The notes: generated from the sequence alone by a model not told the origin. DNA of 64,000 nucleotides from Rothia kristinae NBRC 15354 (GCF_001570865.1 NZ_BCSM01000002.1:62001-126000), one strand, 5' to 3'; counted from the first letter of the stretch, positions 16,192-24,598 are shown. Translations and numbers: made by a program.

Positions 16192-17397
16192 ATGCAGTTC
16201 GGGATCATGACCATCGGGGACGTCACCCAGGACCCCACCACCGGCACCACCCCCACCGAGCACGAGCGCATCCGCAACACCGTGGAGATCGCGAAGAAGG
16301 CCGAGGAGATCGGCATGGACGTCTTCGCGACCGGCGAGCACCACAACCCGCCGTTCGTGGCCCCGGCCAACCCGCCGGTGCTGCTGGCCAACATCGCCGC
16401 GCAGACCGAGAAGATCATCCTGTCCACCTCCACCACCCTGATCACCACCAATGACCCGGTGCGCCTGGCGGAGGACTACAGCTACCTGCAGCACCTGGCG
16501 GAGGGCCGGGTGGACCTGATCATGGGCCGCGGCAACACCGGCCCGGTGTACCCGTGGTTCGGCAAGGACATCCGGCAGGGCATCCCGCTGGCGGTGGAGA
16601 ACTACAACCTGCTGTACCGGCTGTGGCACGAGCAGACCGTGAACTGGCAGGGCAAGTTCCGCACCCCGCTGCAGTCCTTCACGCTCACCCCGCAGCCGCT
16701 GGACGGCGTCGCGCCGTTCGTGTGGCACGGGTCGATCCGCTCCCCGGAGATCGCGGAGCAGGCGGCGTACTACGGCGACGGCTTCCTGCACAACAACATC
16801 TTCTGGAACAAGGAGTTCACCCAGCAGATGATCGAGCTGTACCGGCAGCGCTACGAGCACTACGGCCACGGCGCGGCGGATCAGGCCTTCGTGGGCCTGG
16901 GCGGGCACGTGTTCATGCGGCCCAACTCGCAGGACGCCCGCCGGGAGTTCCGCCCGTACTTCGACAACGCCCCGGTCTACGGCCACGGGCCCTCCATGGA
17001 GGACTTCATGGATCAGACCCCGCTGACCGTGGGCTCCCCGCAGGAGGTCATCGAGAAGACGCTGAGCTTCCGCGAGTACGCGGGGGACTATCAGCGGCAG
17101 CTGTTCCTCATCGACCACGCGGGCCTGCCGCAGAAGACGGTGCTGGAGCAGCTGGACCAGCTGGGTGAGATCCTGCCGACCCTGCGCAGGGAGTTCGACG
17201 CCGGGCGCCCGGCCCACGTCCCCGAGGCCCCGACCCACGAGTGGCTGGTGCGCCGCCACGAGGACGGCATGGACCCGGTGCCCGGGGGTCGTCCGGATTT
17301 CCCGGCGGGCCGGGAGCGCGCCGCCCAGCAGGAGCGGCAGGCCGAGCAGGCCGGGGGCGACGTCGACGCCACTCGGCAGGACACGACGCAGCGGTAG
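16192..17397 (+). CDS. LLM-class (luciferase-like) flavin-dependent oxidoreductase
   Basis: A 401-residue luciferase-fold monooxygenase using reduced FMN. Typical family segments are MQFGIMTIGDVT, DVFATGEHHNPPF, the AAQTEKIILSTSTTLITTNDPVRLAEDYSYLQHLAEGRVDLIMGRGN core and TVGSPQEVIEKTLSF near the end. ATG 16192 follows GCGAAGGAG. The next gene, 38 bp downstream, encodes an FMN reductase, a standard actinobacterial pairing in which the reductase supplies FMNH2. An AT-rich stretch at 16076-16107, with TTGACG at 16077 and a run of seven T, is a likely promoter region in otherwise GC-rich DNA. Confidence 0.88.
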   Translation: MQFGIMTIGDVTQDPTTGTTPTEHERIRNTVEIAKKAEEIGMDVFATGEHHNPPFVAPANPPVLLANIAAQTEKIILSTSTTLITTNDPVRLAEDYSYLQHLAEGRVDLIMGRGNTGPVYPWFGKDIRQGIPLAVENYNLLYRLWHEQTVNWQGKFRTPLQSFTLTPQPLDGVAPFVWHGSIRSPEIAEQAAYYGDGFLHNNIFWNKEFTQQMIELYRQRYEHYGHGAADQAFVGLGGHVFMRPNSQDARREFRPYFDNAPVYGHGPSMEDFMDQTPLTVGSPQEVIEKTLSFREYAGDYQRQLFLIDHAGLPQKTVLEQLDQLGEILPTLRREFDAGRPAHVPEAPTHEWLVRRHEDGMDPVPGGRPDFPAGRERAAQQERQAEQAGGDVDATRQDTTQR

Positions 17398-17435
17398 AGT
17401 CCGCACGAGCAGACGGCAGCGAGGAGTTGACGGTG

Positions 17436-18323
17436 ATGACGAGAGCATCGGAGAGGATCCGCCTGGTGGTGGTCTCCGCCGGGATGGGGGAGCCCTCCTC
17501 CACGAGCCTGCTGGGCGAGCGGCTGGCCGAGGCCTCCCGGGCCGCCCTGGAGGCCTCCGGGCTGGCGGTGCGCATCGAGCAGATCGGCCTGCGGGGCCTG
17601 GCCCACGGGATCGCGGATCACCTGACCATGGGCTTCCTCCCCTCGGGGAAGCTGGCTCAGGCGCTGGACGCGGTGCGCGCGGCGGACGCGGCGATCGCGG
17701 TGACGCCGACCTTCAAGGCGGGGTACACGGGGCTGTTCAAGTCCTTCTGGGACCTCACCGAGGACGGGGACATCGCGGGGACCCCGGTGCTGCTGGCGGC
17801 CACCGGCGGCTCGGCCCGGCATTCGCTGATGATCGACACGGCCCTGCGCCCCCTGTTCTCCTATCTGCGCGCGGACCTGGTGCCCACCGGGGTCTTCGCG
17901 GCCACGGAGGACTTCGGCGCGGATGCCGCCCTGCAGCAGCGCATCGATCGGGCCGGGGCGGAGCTGGCCCAGCGGGTGGCCTGGCGCGCCGGGACCGCGC
18001 TGGGCGCCCGGGACGACGCCGAGGACGTGCCGATCCCGGCGTCGGTCCCGGACGAGGACGCCGTACCCGCCGAACACGAGGAGGCTGGGCACGAGGGCGG
18101 CGCGCACCGGCCCGACGGCGCAGGATCTGCGAGTTCGGCGGCGGACGGCCCGATCCCGGACGCGCGGGCGGCCCGGGCGGTGGACTCGGAGCTGAACGCG
18201 GGCCAGGGTGAGAGCTTCCGCCCGGCCTCGGGACTCTCCGCGCTGAAGCTGACCCCGTTCGATCAGCTGCTGGGGGACCAGGCGCCGTCGTCCTCCTCGG
18301 GCGGGGCCCGGGCCGGGAAGTAG
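17436..18323 (+). CDS. NAD(P)H-dependent FMN reductase (CE1759 type) partner of the LLM oxidoreductase
   Basis: A 295-residue protein with a flavodoxin-like reductase domain in residues 1-185: VVVSAGMGEPSSTSLLGERLAE (phosphate-binding loop), AIAVTPTFKAGYTGLFKSFWDLT and LLAATGGSARHSLMID. After residue 190 it carries a long acidic, disordered extension (DDAEDVPIPASVPDEDA...) ending in a short conserved-looking block GLSALKLTPFDQLLGD; relatives also end this way. It follows the LLM gene and probably supplies FMNH2. GAGGAG at 17421-17426 serves either ATG 17436 or the adjacent GTG 17433. Confidence 0.87.
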   Translation: MTRASERIRLVVVSAGMGEPSSTSLLGERLAEASRAALEASGLAVRIEQIGLRGLAHGIADHLTMGFLPSGKLAQALDAVRAADAAIAVTPTFKAGYTGLFKSFWDLTEDGDIAGTPVLLAATGGSARHSLMIDTALRPLFSYLRADLVPTGVFAATEDFGADAALQQRIDRAGAELAQRVAWRAGTALGARDDAEDVPIPASVPDEDAVPAEHEEAGHEGGAHRPDGAGSASSAADGPIPDARAARAVDSELNAGQGESFRPASGLSALKLTPFDQLLGDQAPSSSSGGARAGK

Positions 18324-18392
18324 ACCCAGCTCTACCCCGGTTCACACCCTCCCCCACTGTGCGGCCGGGGCGGCGCGAGAAGACTGGATGCC

Positions 18393-18671
18393 ATGATCAC
18401 CGACATCTTCTCCGCCACCCTGGCCGCCATGACCCTCCAGGAGTCCGCCCTGACCTGGGGGACCCTGGGAGTGATCGCGGCGGTCTCCCTGGGTCTGCTG
18501 GCCCTGCTGTTCGCGACCCTGGTCTCCATCGTCGCCTCCCCGCGCTACGCGGCGGGCGGCAAGGCCCTGTGGATCCTCGCGGTCTTCGCCTTCCCGGTGC
18601 TGGGGCCGCTGGCCTGGTTCATCGCCGGGCGCACCACGGGCCTCGACCGCTCCGCCGCCCCGGTGCGCTGA
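18393..18671 (+). CDS. Small PLDc_N-domain membrane protein
   Basis: A 92-residue protein with two membrane helices: LGVIAAVSLGLLALLFATLVSIV and a second segment KALWILAVFAFPVLGPLAWFIAGR. The second segment is the phospholipase-D-nuclease N-terminal (PLDc_N) signature, W.l.v...P.lGpl.yl..Gr, which also occurs alone in small proteins. Role unknown; often next to signalling or envelope genes. It precedes a CPBP-type protein and a two-component system, all rightward with short gaps, and may be part of one operon. Confidence 0.75.
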   Translation: MITDIFSATLAAMTLQESALTWGTLGVIAAVSLGLLALLFATLVSIVASPRYAAGGKALWILAVFAFPVLGPLAWFIAGRTTGLDRSAAPVR

Positions 18672-18686
18672 CGAGGGGGACCCGCC

Positions 18687-19241
18687 ATGACCGAGCACGT
18701 CCTGGGTACCCTCCCCCACGACGACGCCGCGGCCGGCGGGCGCACCACGGGCGGTCTCGCGGCGTGGCTGGGTCTGGTGGCCCCGCAGCGCTCGCTGCAC
18801 CACCTGTGGTGGGAGGTCCCGCTGGCCCTGCTGGCGCAGGGTCTCGTGCTGGCCGTCTCCGCGTCGGTGCTGCTGACGGAAGGCGTGCCCGCCCGGGATC
18901 CCGCGGGTCCGGCGTACCGGGAGATGCCCTGCGGGGTGTTCGTCCTCGGGGTGGTGCTGACCGTGGTGGCGGTTCCGCTGCTGCAGGAGCTGCTGCTGCG
19001 CCGCGGCCTCCTGGACTGGCTGCTCCCGCGCACGGGGGCGCCGGGGGCTGTCGCCCTGAGTGCTGCGGCCACGGCTCTGCTGCATCCGGTGCCGGTGCTG
19101 ATGCTCCCGGCCGCGGTGGGCGGACTCGCCTGTGCGCTGTCCTACCGCTGGCACGCCAGCCTGTGGGCCCCGTGGATCCTGCACGCGGCCCTGACCGCCC
19201 CGCTCGCCGGGGCCACGCTCGTCGTCCTGCTCGCCCCGTGA
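18687..19241 (+). CDS. CPBP-family intramembrane protease homologue with altered active-site motif
   Basis: A 184-residue membrane protein with four to five helices. VAVPLLQELLLRRGLLDWL matches the CPBP (Abi/Rce1) motif 1, normally EExxxR, but the first Glu is Gln (Q-E-L-L-L-R). Later motifs are present: a helix with ATALLHPVPVLM (His of motif 2) and SLWAPWILHAALTA (His of motif 3). Family members cleave prenylated or membrane substrates using the Glu pair; loss of one Glu could leave a weak enzyme or a non-catalytic protein. GAGGGGGA precedes ATG 18687. It lies directly upstream of a histidine kinase gene. Confidence 0.6.
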   Translation: MTEHVLGTLPHDDAAAGGRTTGGLAAWLGLVAPQRSLHHLWWEVPLALLAQGLVLAVSASVLLTEGVPARDPAGPAYREMPCGVFVLGVVLTVVAVPLLQELLLRRGLLDWLLPRTGAPGAVALSAAATALLHPVPVLMLPAAVGGLACALSYRWHASLWAPWILHAALTAPLAGATLVVLLAP

Positions 19242-19290
19242 TCCCGATGCCGACCACCGACCCCCTGCACCGCGGGGAGAATGGACCACG

Positions 19291-20715
19291 ATGAGAACCA
19301 GCCTGTGGCGGTGCCTGGCCCGGCCCGCGTACCTCTTCTCCGCCGCCCCGTGGGCGGCGCTGCTCGCCCTGATCACCCCGCCGGTAACGCTGCTCCTGTG
19401 CACCGGGATCGTGGTGTTCGTGCCCATCCTGGTGCTGGGCGGGGAGACGGCGGTGCCCCCGGTGGTCACCGCCATCTTCGGCCTGCTCATCCTGGTCAGT
19501 CCCCTGCTGCTGCTGGCCCTCGCCCCGGCCGGCGCCGTCTGGTACGGGCACGTGCAGCGGTGGCTGCTGCGCATGCTCGGCTTCCGCGGGGTGTCCAACG
19601 CGCACGTGCCGCTGCCGGTGCGGCCCGTGAAGCGGTGGTTCTCCGTGCGGTACCGGGAGCCGGCCACGTGGCGGGAGGTGCTGGCCAGCGTCATCGACGC
19701 CGTCGCCGCCGTGCTGTTCACCCTCCTGCTGGGCGCGGAGGCCTTCGTGCTGGGGGTGTGCGCCTTCTGCGCCGGGTACCTGGGGATCTACCGGGCGCCC
19801 CTGGAGGACATGACCGGCGCCCCGTGGCGGCTGCGCATCGTGGACGGGGAGCTGACGGGCAGCTCCGCCTCCTACACCCCGGAGGACTGGTGGCGCTTCG
19901 CCGCCGCCGGGCTGGTGGCGCTGCTGATCTTCGGGTACCTCAACGGTCTGGTGGCCGCCGCGTGGGCCTCCCTGACCAAGGCGCTGCTGGCCCCGCGCCC
20001 GGAGGAGATCCAGCGGCAGGTGGACCGGCTGACCTTCTCCCGCGCCGCCATCATGGAGTCCTTCGAGGCGGAGCGGCGCCGGATCGAACGGGACCTGCAC
20101 GACGGCGTGCAGCAGGAGCTGGTCAACCTCAGCCTGCGCCTGGGCATGGTGCAGATGGAGCTGGGAACCCTGAGCGCCGAGGGCGCCCGGACCGGGCCGG
20201 CGCAGCGGCAGCTGGCCCAGGCGCAGGAGCAGACCACCCACGCCCTGCAGACCCTGCGCAACACGGTCCGCGGGATCTACCCGGCCGTCCTGGAGGATCA
20301 CGGGCTGCGGGCGGCCCTGGAGGAGCTGGCCAACAACGCGCTGCTGCCCACGGAGCTGACGTGGGCGGCGTGCGCGAAGCTGCCGCCCGACGTCGAGCGC
20401 ACCGCCTACTACGCGGTCAGCGAGGCCATGACCAACGCGCTGAAGCACTCCGCGGCCACCCGGCTGCGCATCACCGCGCACACCGCGCAGGGGGCGCTGA
20501 CGGTGCAGGTGCACGACGATGGGCAGGGCGGGGCGGACGCCGCCCGCGGCTCCGGGATCAGCGGACTGGACGAGCGCGCCCAAGCCCTCGGCGGCTCGGT
20601 CACCGTGGACTCTCCGGTGGGCGGGCCCACGGTGCTGCGGCTGTGGCTACCCTTGGTTGCGGAGCGTCCCGGGCACAGCCTGCCGTGGGGCGCCCCGCGG
20701 GTCACCCGGATCTGA
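19291..20715 (+). CDS. Sensor histidine kinase, NarL/DesK type (HisKA_3)
   Basis: A 474-residue membrane kinase. Residues 1-235 form a multi-helix sensor region of the actinobacterial putative-sensor type (four to six helices). The dimerisation segment AERRRIERDLHDGVQQELVNLSLRLG contains the phospho-acceptor His270. The ATPase domain has N-box ISEAMTNALKHS-like YAVSEAMTNALKHSAAT, G1 HDDGQGGAD and GSGISGLDERAQALGG. GGGGAG precedes ATG 19291. The response regulator gene begins 57 bp downstream. Such pairs often respond to envelope stress or cell-wall antibiotics; the actual signal is unknown. Confidence 0.9.
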   Translation: MRTSLWRCLARPAYLFSAAPWAALLALITPPVTLLLCTGIVVFVPILVLGGETAVPPVVTAIFGLLILVSPLLLLALAPAGAVWYGHVQRWLLRMLGFRGVSNAHVPLPVRPVKRWFSVRYREPATWREVLASVIDAVAAVLFTLLLGAEAFVLGVCAFCAGYLGIYRAPLEDMTGAPWRLRIVDGELTGSSASYTPEDWWRFAAAGLVALLIFGYLNGLVAAAWASLTKALLAPRPEEIQRQVDRLTFSRAAIMESFEAERRRIERDLHDGVQQELVNLSLRLGMVQMELGTLSAEGARTGPAQRQLAQAQEQTTHALQTLRNTVRGIYPAVLEDHGLRAALEELANNALLPTELTWAACAKLPPDVERTAYYAVSEAMTNALKHSAATRLRITAHTAQGALTVQVHDDGQGGADAARGSGISGLDERAQALGGSVTVDSPVGGPTVLRLWLPLVAERPGHSLPWGAPRVTRI

Positions 20716-20772
20716 CCGGTTCCGGCGGTCGGCCCGCGCTCGCCGTCGTCCCCGTGGGAAAGGCCCCGTACC

Positions 20773-21435
20773 GTGCGCATCGTCCTCGCCGAAGACTCGA
20801 CCCTGCTGCGCGAGGGCTTGGTGATGGTGCTGACCCGCATGGGCCACGAGGTGATCCGGCAGGTGGGCGACGCCCCGGGGCTGCTGGCGGCGGTGGCCGA
20901 GGAGCAGGGCCGGGAGGGCCTGGACGTGGTGATCACGGACGTGCGGATGCCCCCGGGCAACGCCTCGGACGGGCTGCAGGCCGCCCAGCAGCTGCGTCAG
21001 CGCTACCCGGGGCTGCCGGTGCTGGTGCTGTCCCAGTACATCGCGGCGGCCTACGCCCGGGAGCTGTTCTCCGCGGACTCCGCCGGGTTGGGGTATCTGC
21101 TGAAGGACCGGGTGGGGCGGATCGAGGATTTCTCTCGTGCCCTGGAGACGGTGGCCGGCGGCGGGAGTGTGATCGACCCGGACGTGGTCCAGCACCTGAT
21201 GGGTTCGGCACGGCAGGATCAGCGTTCGGGTGCTCTGGAGCGGCTGACCCCGCGGGAGCGGGAGATCCTGCAGCTGATGGCGGAGGGGAAGTCCAACCAG
21301 GAGATCGAGGCGCAGCTGTTCGTCTCCTCGGCGACGGTGGCCAAGCACATCGGCAACATCTTCGACAAGCTGGGGCTGGACCCGGATACCGGCAACCGAC
21401 GCGTGCGCGCGGTCCTCGCCTTCCTGCAGCGCTGA
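20773..21435 (+). CDS. NarL/LuxR-family response regulator
   Basis: A 220-residue regulator. The receiver domain has acidic residues in LAEDS, phospho-acceptor Asp56 in VVITDVRMP, the Ser/Thr in LVLSQY and Lys in GYLLKDR. The C-terminal LuxR helix-turn-helix covers [48 protein letters not shown] 20773 has GGAAAGG about 10 nt upstream. Phosphorylated by the kinase encoded just before it; no binding site could be recognised. The C-terminal domain contains all four expected helices. Confidence 0.92.
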   Translation: MRIVLAEDSTLLREGLVMVLTRMGHEVIRQVGDAPGLLAAVAEEQGREGLDVVITDVRMPPGNASDGLQAAQQLRQRYPGLPVLVLSQYIAAAYARELFSADSAGLGYLLKDRVGRIEDFSRALETVAGGGSVIDPDVVQHLMGSARQDQRSGALERLTPREREILQLMAEGKSNQEIEAQLFVSSATVAKHIGNIFDKLGLDPDTGNRRVRAVLAFLQR

Positions 21436-21464
21436 GGCGCGTGGCGGCGTCGGGGTGATGCCGC

Positions 21465-21844
21465 CTACGGGTACCGGGAGAAGTCGATGTCGGTCCAGTT
21501 GTAGGCGACGGTGAGATGGATCGGGGGATGAATCTCCTTGCTGACCCTCTCGGCGAGCCCCCGGAACCAGAGCGCCATCGCCAGCTCACCATCAGAGCTG
21601 TTGAATTCATCATCCCGTGCAGTTCGAACCACAGACTCGCCCAGGTGCGCAGATCCCTCTTCAGGTCATCAGGAAGGGCGATGAACCACTCAGCATCCTC
21701 GCGCTCCTCAACCCAGGAGATACCGGTGAACGGGTACTCATCCCATACGGGAGCCATGATCAGCTCATCGTCATCGATTTTCCTGACCCTCCAGGAGTGA
21801 ATAATCTCCCTGATTCTGTTCAGCATCTCCCACTCCTCGTTCAT
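21465..21844 (-). pseudogene. Orphan hypothetical gene with a frameshift, lower GC than its surroundings
   Basis: The first frame from ATG 21844 encodes MNEEWEMLNRIREIIHSWRV to LWFELH. At about 21615 it runs into unrelated sequence, while another frame continues coherently as DDEFNSSDGELAMALWFRGLAERV, then HPPIHLTVAYNWTDIDFSRYP and stop TAG at 21467-21465. One added base joins them into a protein of about 125 acidic residues rich in Trp. ATG 21826, with GAGGAG 6 nt upstream, may be the real start. I do not recognise the family; size and acidity recall immunity-type proteins, which is only a guess. Base composition and codon choice are visibly less GC-rich than the neighbours, suggesting transfer. 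Confidence 0.55.
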
Positions 21845-21887
21845 CCTTGCCCTGGGGCTCTGTGTGTCCTGATCCTGTCCTGGTGCG

Positions 21888-22910
21888 TCAGGCGGCCTTG
21901 GCGCTGAAGTAGGCCTGCACGGCGTCGGAGGCCGCCTGCTGACCCGTCTGCTGGTCCGCGAACCCCTGGGAGACGACCGCGACGGCGTAGGCGTCCTCCC
22001 CCACGGTCACCACGGCGGAGGAGGTGATGTGCCAGGCCCCGGTGTCCTCCGGCAGCCATCCGTTCTTCACCGAGACGTCCGTGACCTTCCGCCCAGCCAC
22101 CTCCTTCCCGGACATCACGCCCCCGCCCCAGTTCTGGGAGGAGTTATCCGGGGTCATCAGCGAGCGCAGGTAGTCCAGGTCATCGGCCTCCACCCAGTCC
22201 ACGCCCTCGGCGATGCCGCGCATGATCTGCACCTGGTCCTGCGCCCACGTGCGGTCATCTCCCCAGGAGCCCTGCGAGCGGGTGCGCCGCACGCCCAGCT
22301 TCTCGTAGGTGGTGTTCAGAACCTCCGCGGCCTGCGGGTCCCGGTAGTCGACGATGCCGGAGGTGTCTGCGGCGGAGCCGGGCAGGTCCCCGGTGATGCT
22401 GCGCTGGGTGTCACCGAGCCCGAGGAACAGCTGCTGGGTCGCGGCGTTGTCTGAGTAGACGACGGACTGGGTCATCAGGTCCTTCTGGTGCTCCCCCAGC
22501 CGGCCACCCGCCTCCTTGGCTTGGCGCAGCACGGACAGGGCGATGGGGATCTTCACGACGCTGGCCTCGTAGCTCCACGTATCCGGGTGGTAGGCGTAGG
22601 TGCGGCCGGCGGCGACGTCGTAGGCGGCGAGGCTCAGCCGCGCGCCGTCGTACTTCCCGCTGACCTCGTCCAGCACGGCGGTCACGGCGTCCGAGGCCTC
22701 ATCCCGCGGGGCCTGGGCGGCATCGGACACGGTGCTCTCGGCGGCCTGCCGCTCTGCCGTGGACGCCCCGCAGGCGCTCAGGGCGAGACCGAGCACGGCG
22801 GCCGAGCCCATTCCCAGGGCCCGACGCCGCGTGATCGGCCGGGTGCCCGCCGCCGGGGACGTCGCGGAGCGGGTTTTCTTCCCTCGGTTCGGGTCTGAGG
22901 TGTACTCCAT
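21888..22910 (-). CDS. Tat-exported lipoprotein serine hydrolase, class A beta-lactamase-like
   Basis: A 340-residue protein. Residues 28-47 are a twin-arginine lipoprotein signal: TRRRALGMGSAAVLGLALSAC with lipobox Cys47. The beta-lactamase-like core has SxxK as Ser117-Val-Val-Lys120 (EASVVKIPIA), SDN at 153-155 (VYSDNAATQQ) and, where KTG is expected, VKNGW. The omega-loop Glu of class A enzymes is not obvious. It may be a beta-lactamase, a D,D-peptidase relative or an inactive binding protein on the outer membrane face. A TAGGCT -10-like box (22922-22917) ends 6 nt before ATG 22910, suggesting a leaderless mRNA. Confidence 0.8.
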   Translation of the reverse strand: MEYTSDPNRGKKTRSATSPAAGTRPITRRRALGMGSAAVLGLALSACGASTAERQAAESTVSDAAQAPRDEASDAVTAVLDEVSGKYDGARLSLAAYDVAAGRTYAYHPDTWSYEASVVKIPIALSVLRQAKEAGGRLGEHQKDLMTQSVVYSDNAATQQLFLGLGDTQRSITGDLPGSAADTSGIVDYRDPQAAEVLNTTYEKLGVRRTRSQGSWGDDRTWAQDQVQIMRGIAEGVDWVEADDLDYLRSLMTPDNSSQNWGGGVMSGKEVAGRKVTDVSVKNGWLPEDTGAWHITSSAVVTVGEDAYAVAVVSQGFADQQTGQQAASDAVQAYFSAKAA

Positions 22911-22916
22911 CCGCTC

Positions 22917-22922
22917 AGCCTA
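22917..22922 (-). promoter_or_regulatory. -10 box TAGGCT before the serine hydrolase gene
   Basis: On the minus strand TAGGCT (TANNNT) ends 6 nt before the ATG at 22910. No SD is visible; probable leaderless transcript. Confidence 0.45.
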
Positions 22923-22971
22923 GGGAAGTCGGTCGGGGTGGGTCCATGCCCCGGGGCGCCGGAATCCCCTC

Positions 22972-23086
22972 GACGCCGAGACCGCACTGTCTCGCCGAAA
23001 CCGTACATAGGTGCCGAGACCGCACCCGTCGGGTACGGCTTCGGCACCTTCGTACGGTCTCGGCAGCGATGTACGGTCTCGACGCC
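22972..23086. repeat. Six-box inverted array with exact 19-bp period
   Basis: Six 12-bp boxes of consensus CCGAGACCGTAC start at 22976, 22995 and 23014 (forward) and at 23033, 23052 and 23071 (reverse complement), each exactly 19 bp from the last, with 7-bp spacers. The whole forms a 115-bp inverted repeat centred at 23029 (42 of 57 positions matched). It fills most of the gap between the divergent serine hydrolase (start 22910) and DJ-1 (start 23242) genes; the rest of that 331-bp gap shows only the promoter and SD motifs. Possible operator array, large hairpin or mobile repeat. Confidence 0.85.
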
Positions 23087-23241
23087 GGAGGGCGGCGTCC
23101 TCAGCGCAGAGCGGACCCCCGTTCCCCGAGCCCCTGGCAGGGCCTAGTTTGGAAGCGGAACAGGCGGCGCCGCCCCGCCCGCGGGCCCAGCGAGTCCGGG
23201 AGCCGGCGAGCGCCGCACCTCACCGACCACGAGAGGACGTC

Positions 23242-23778
23242 ATGGCTGACCTCACCGGAAAGAAGATCGCCTTCCTGCTCACCGACGGCGTCGAGCAGGT
23301 GGAGCTGACCGAGCCCCGCAAGGCCCTGGACGAGGCGGGGGCGCAGACCGTCATCGTCTCCCCCGCCGAAGGCACCCTCACCGCGATGAAGGGGGACTGG
23401 GACCACGCGGACACCTTCCCCGTGGACCAGCCGCTGGCCGAGGCGAAGGCCGAGGACTACGACGCCCTCGTGCTGCCCGGCGGCACCATCAACGCGGACA
23501 CCCTGCGCATCCAGGACGGCGCCACGGACTTCCTCACCGCCTTCCTGGATGCGGATAAGCCCGTGGCCGCGATCTGCCACGCCCCGTGGCTGCTGGCCCA
23601 GGCCGACGTCGCCCGCGGCCACCGGCTGACCTCCTTCGAGTCCATCGCCGCGGATCTGAAGAACGCCGGGGCGCAGTGGGAGGACTCCCAGGTGGTCGTG
23701 GACGGCAACCTCATCACCAGCCGCAACCCCGGCGACCTCGAGGCCTTCTCCGCCGCGATCATCGACGCCCTCTCCTGA
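23242..23778 (+). CDS. DJ-1/PfpI family protein (YhbO/PfpI-like)
   Basis: A 178-residue protein of the DJ-1/PfpI fold. The nucleophile elbow is AAICHAPWLLAQAD, the C-H-A-P-W form of PfpI/YhbO proteins, with Glu in DGVEQVELTEP and ALVLPGGTINAD before it. Members act as glyoxalase III or protein/nucleotide deglycases, or as stress proteins; activity here is inferred. GAGAGGA lies 6-7 nt before ATG 23242. The gene is divergent from the serine hydrolase, and the six-box array lies between them, so shared control is possible. Confidence 0.9.
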   Translation: MADLTGKKIAFLLTDGVEQVELTEPRKALDEAGAQTVIVSPAEGTLTAMKGDWDHADTFPVDQPLAEAKAEDYDALVLPGGTINADTLRIQDGATDFLTAFLDADKPVAAICHAPWLLAQADVARGHRLTSFESIAADLKNAGAQWEDSQVVVDGNLITSRNPGDLEAFSAAIIDALS

Positions 23779-23918
23779 TCCGAGGCTGATCCGACGGGAC
23801 TGAGCGAGGGCAGGGCTGACCGAGGTCGGCCCTGCCCGACTCGCGTCCCGGCCGCCATCCCCGCAGGGCCGACCGAGCCATCCTCGCGGGATCGGCCGAG
23901 TCGCCCCGGCGGCCCGGA

Positions 23919-23924
23919 TAGACT
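23919..23924 (+). promoter_or_regulatory. -10 box TAGACT before the TetR gene
   Basis: TAGACT (TANNNT) ends 6 nt before GTG 23931, with no SD. Probable leaderless transcript. Confidence 0.45.
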
Positions 23925-23930
23925 GCACGG

Positions 23931-24527
23931 GTGGCCCTGACCCGTGAGCGCATCCTCGAGACCGCCCGAGATCTGCTGCGCTCCTACGGCCTGGGGGACC
24001 TGTCCATGCGTCGGCTCGCGACCGAGCTGGGCGTGGCCCCCGGGGCCCTCTACTACCACGTGCGCAGCAAGCAGGAGCTGCTGAGCCTGCTGGCCACCCG
24101 GCTGCTGGCCGACACGACCCGGCCCGAGGAGATCCCGCAGGACCTCCGGGAGATCGCCGAGGAGCTCACCGCCACCGCCCTGAGCGTGCTCGCGGCCCTG
24201 ACCGAGGTCACCGACGCCCCCGAGGTGGTCTCCGTGGCCCTGGCCCTGCATCCCGACTCCGTACCCCAGCGCGAGCGCGTCCGCCGTCTCCTGCTGGCCG
24301 CGGGCCTGACCCCGCGCCGCGCGCAGTGGGGTGCGCACCTGCTGCTGGCGAGCGTGCTGGGGCTGGCCCAGCAGGCCCAGGATCGCGCCCTGATGCTCGA
24401 CGCCGGCCCCGATGAGTCCTCCCCCGCGGCCCGGGCGGACCGGGCGGCCGAGGAATTCGGGGTGCGCGCCGTCGTGCGCGGGCTGCTGCCGCACCCACCC
24501 GGCGGCCCCATGCCGCCGAGCACCTAG
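23931..24527 (+). CDS. TetR family regulator (TetR_C/AcrR group)
   Basis: A 198-residue regulator. The N-terminal HTH is LTRERILETARDLLRSYGLGDLSMRRLATELGVAPGALYYHVRSKQELL, a textbook TetR motif with ALYYHV. The C-terminal ligand domain is helical and unspecific. GTG 23931 is the likely start because a -10-like box lies 6 nt upstream and the HTH begins at once. The gene lies between a DJ-1 gene and galK on the same strand, and no neighbour is an obvious target; no inverted repeat operator is evident at its 5' side. Confidence 0.85.
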   Translation: MALTRERILETARDLLRSYGLGDLSMRRLATELGVAPGALYYHVRSKQELLSLLATRLLADTTRPEEIPQDLREIAEELTATALSVLAALTEVTDAPEVVSVALALHPDSVPQRERVRRLLLAAGLTPRRAQWGAHLLLASVLGLAQQAQDRALMLDAGPDESSPAARADRAAEEFGVRAVVRGLLPHPPGGPMPPST

Positions 24528-24598
24528 AATCGTCGGGGACCGCGGCGTCCCGACGCCGCATCTCCTCGCCCCCACGATCCAGAAATGAGTCCGCTTCG

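Noticed and set aside
22972-23086. CRISPR array
   Set aside because: Repeats are 12 bp, spacers 7 bp and the second half is inverted; no cas gene is near.
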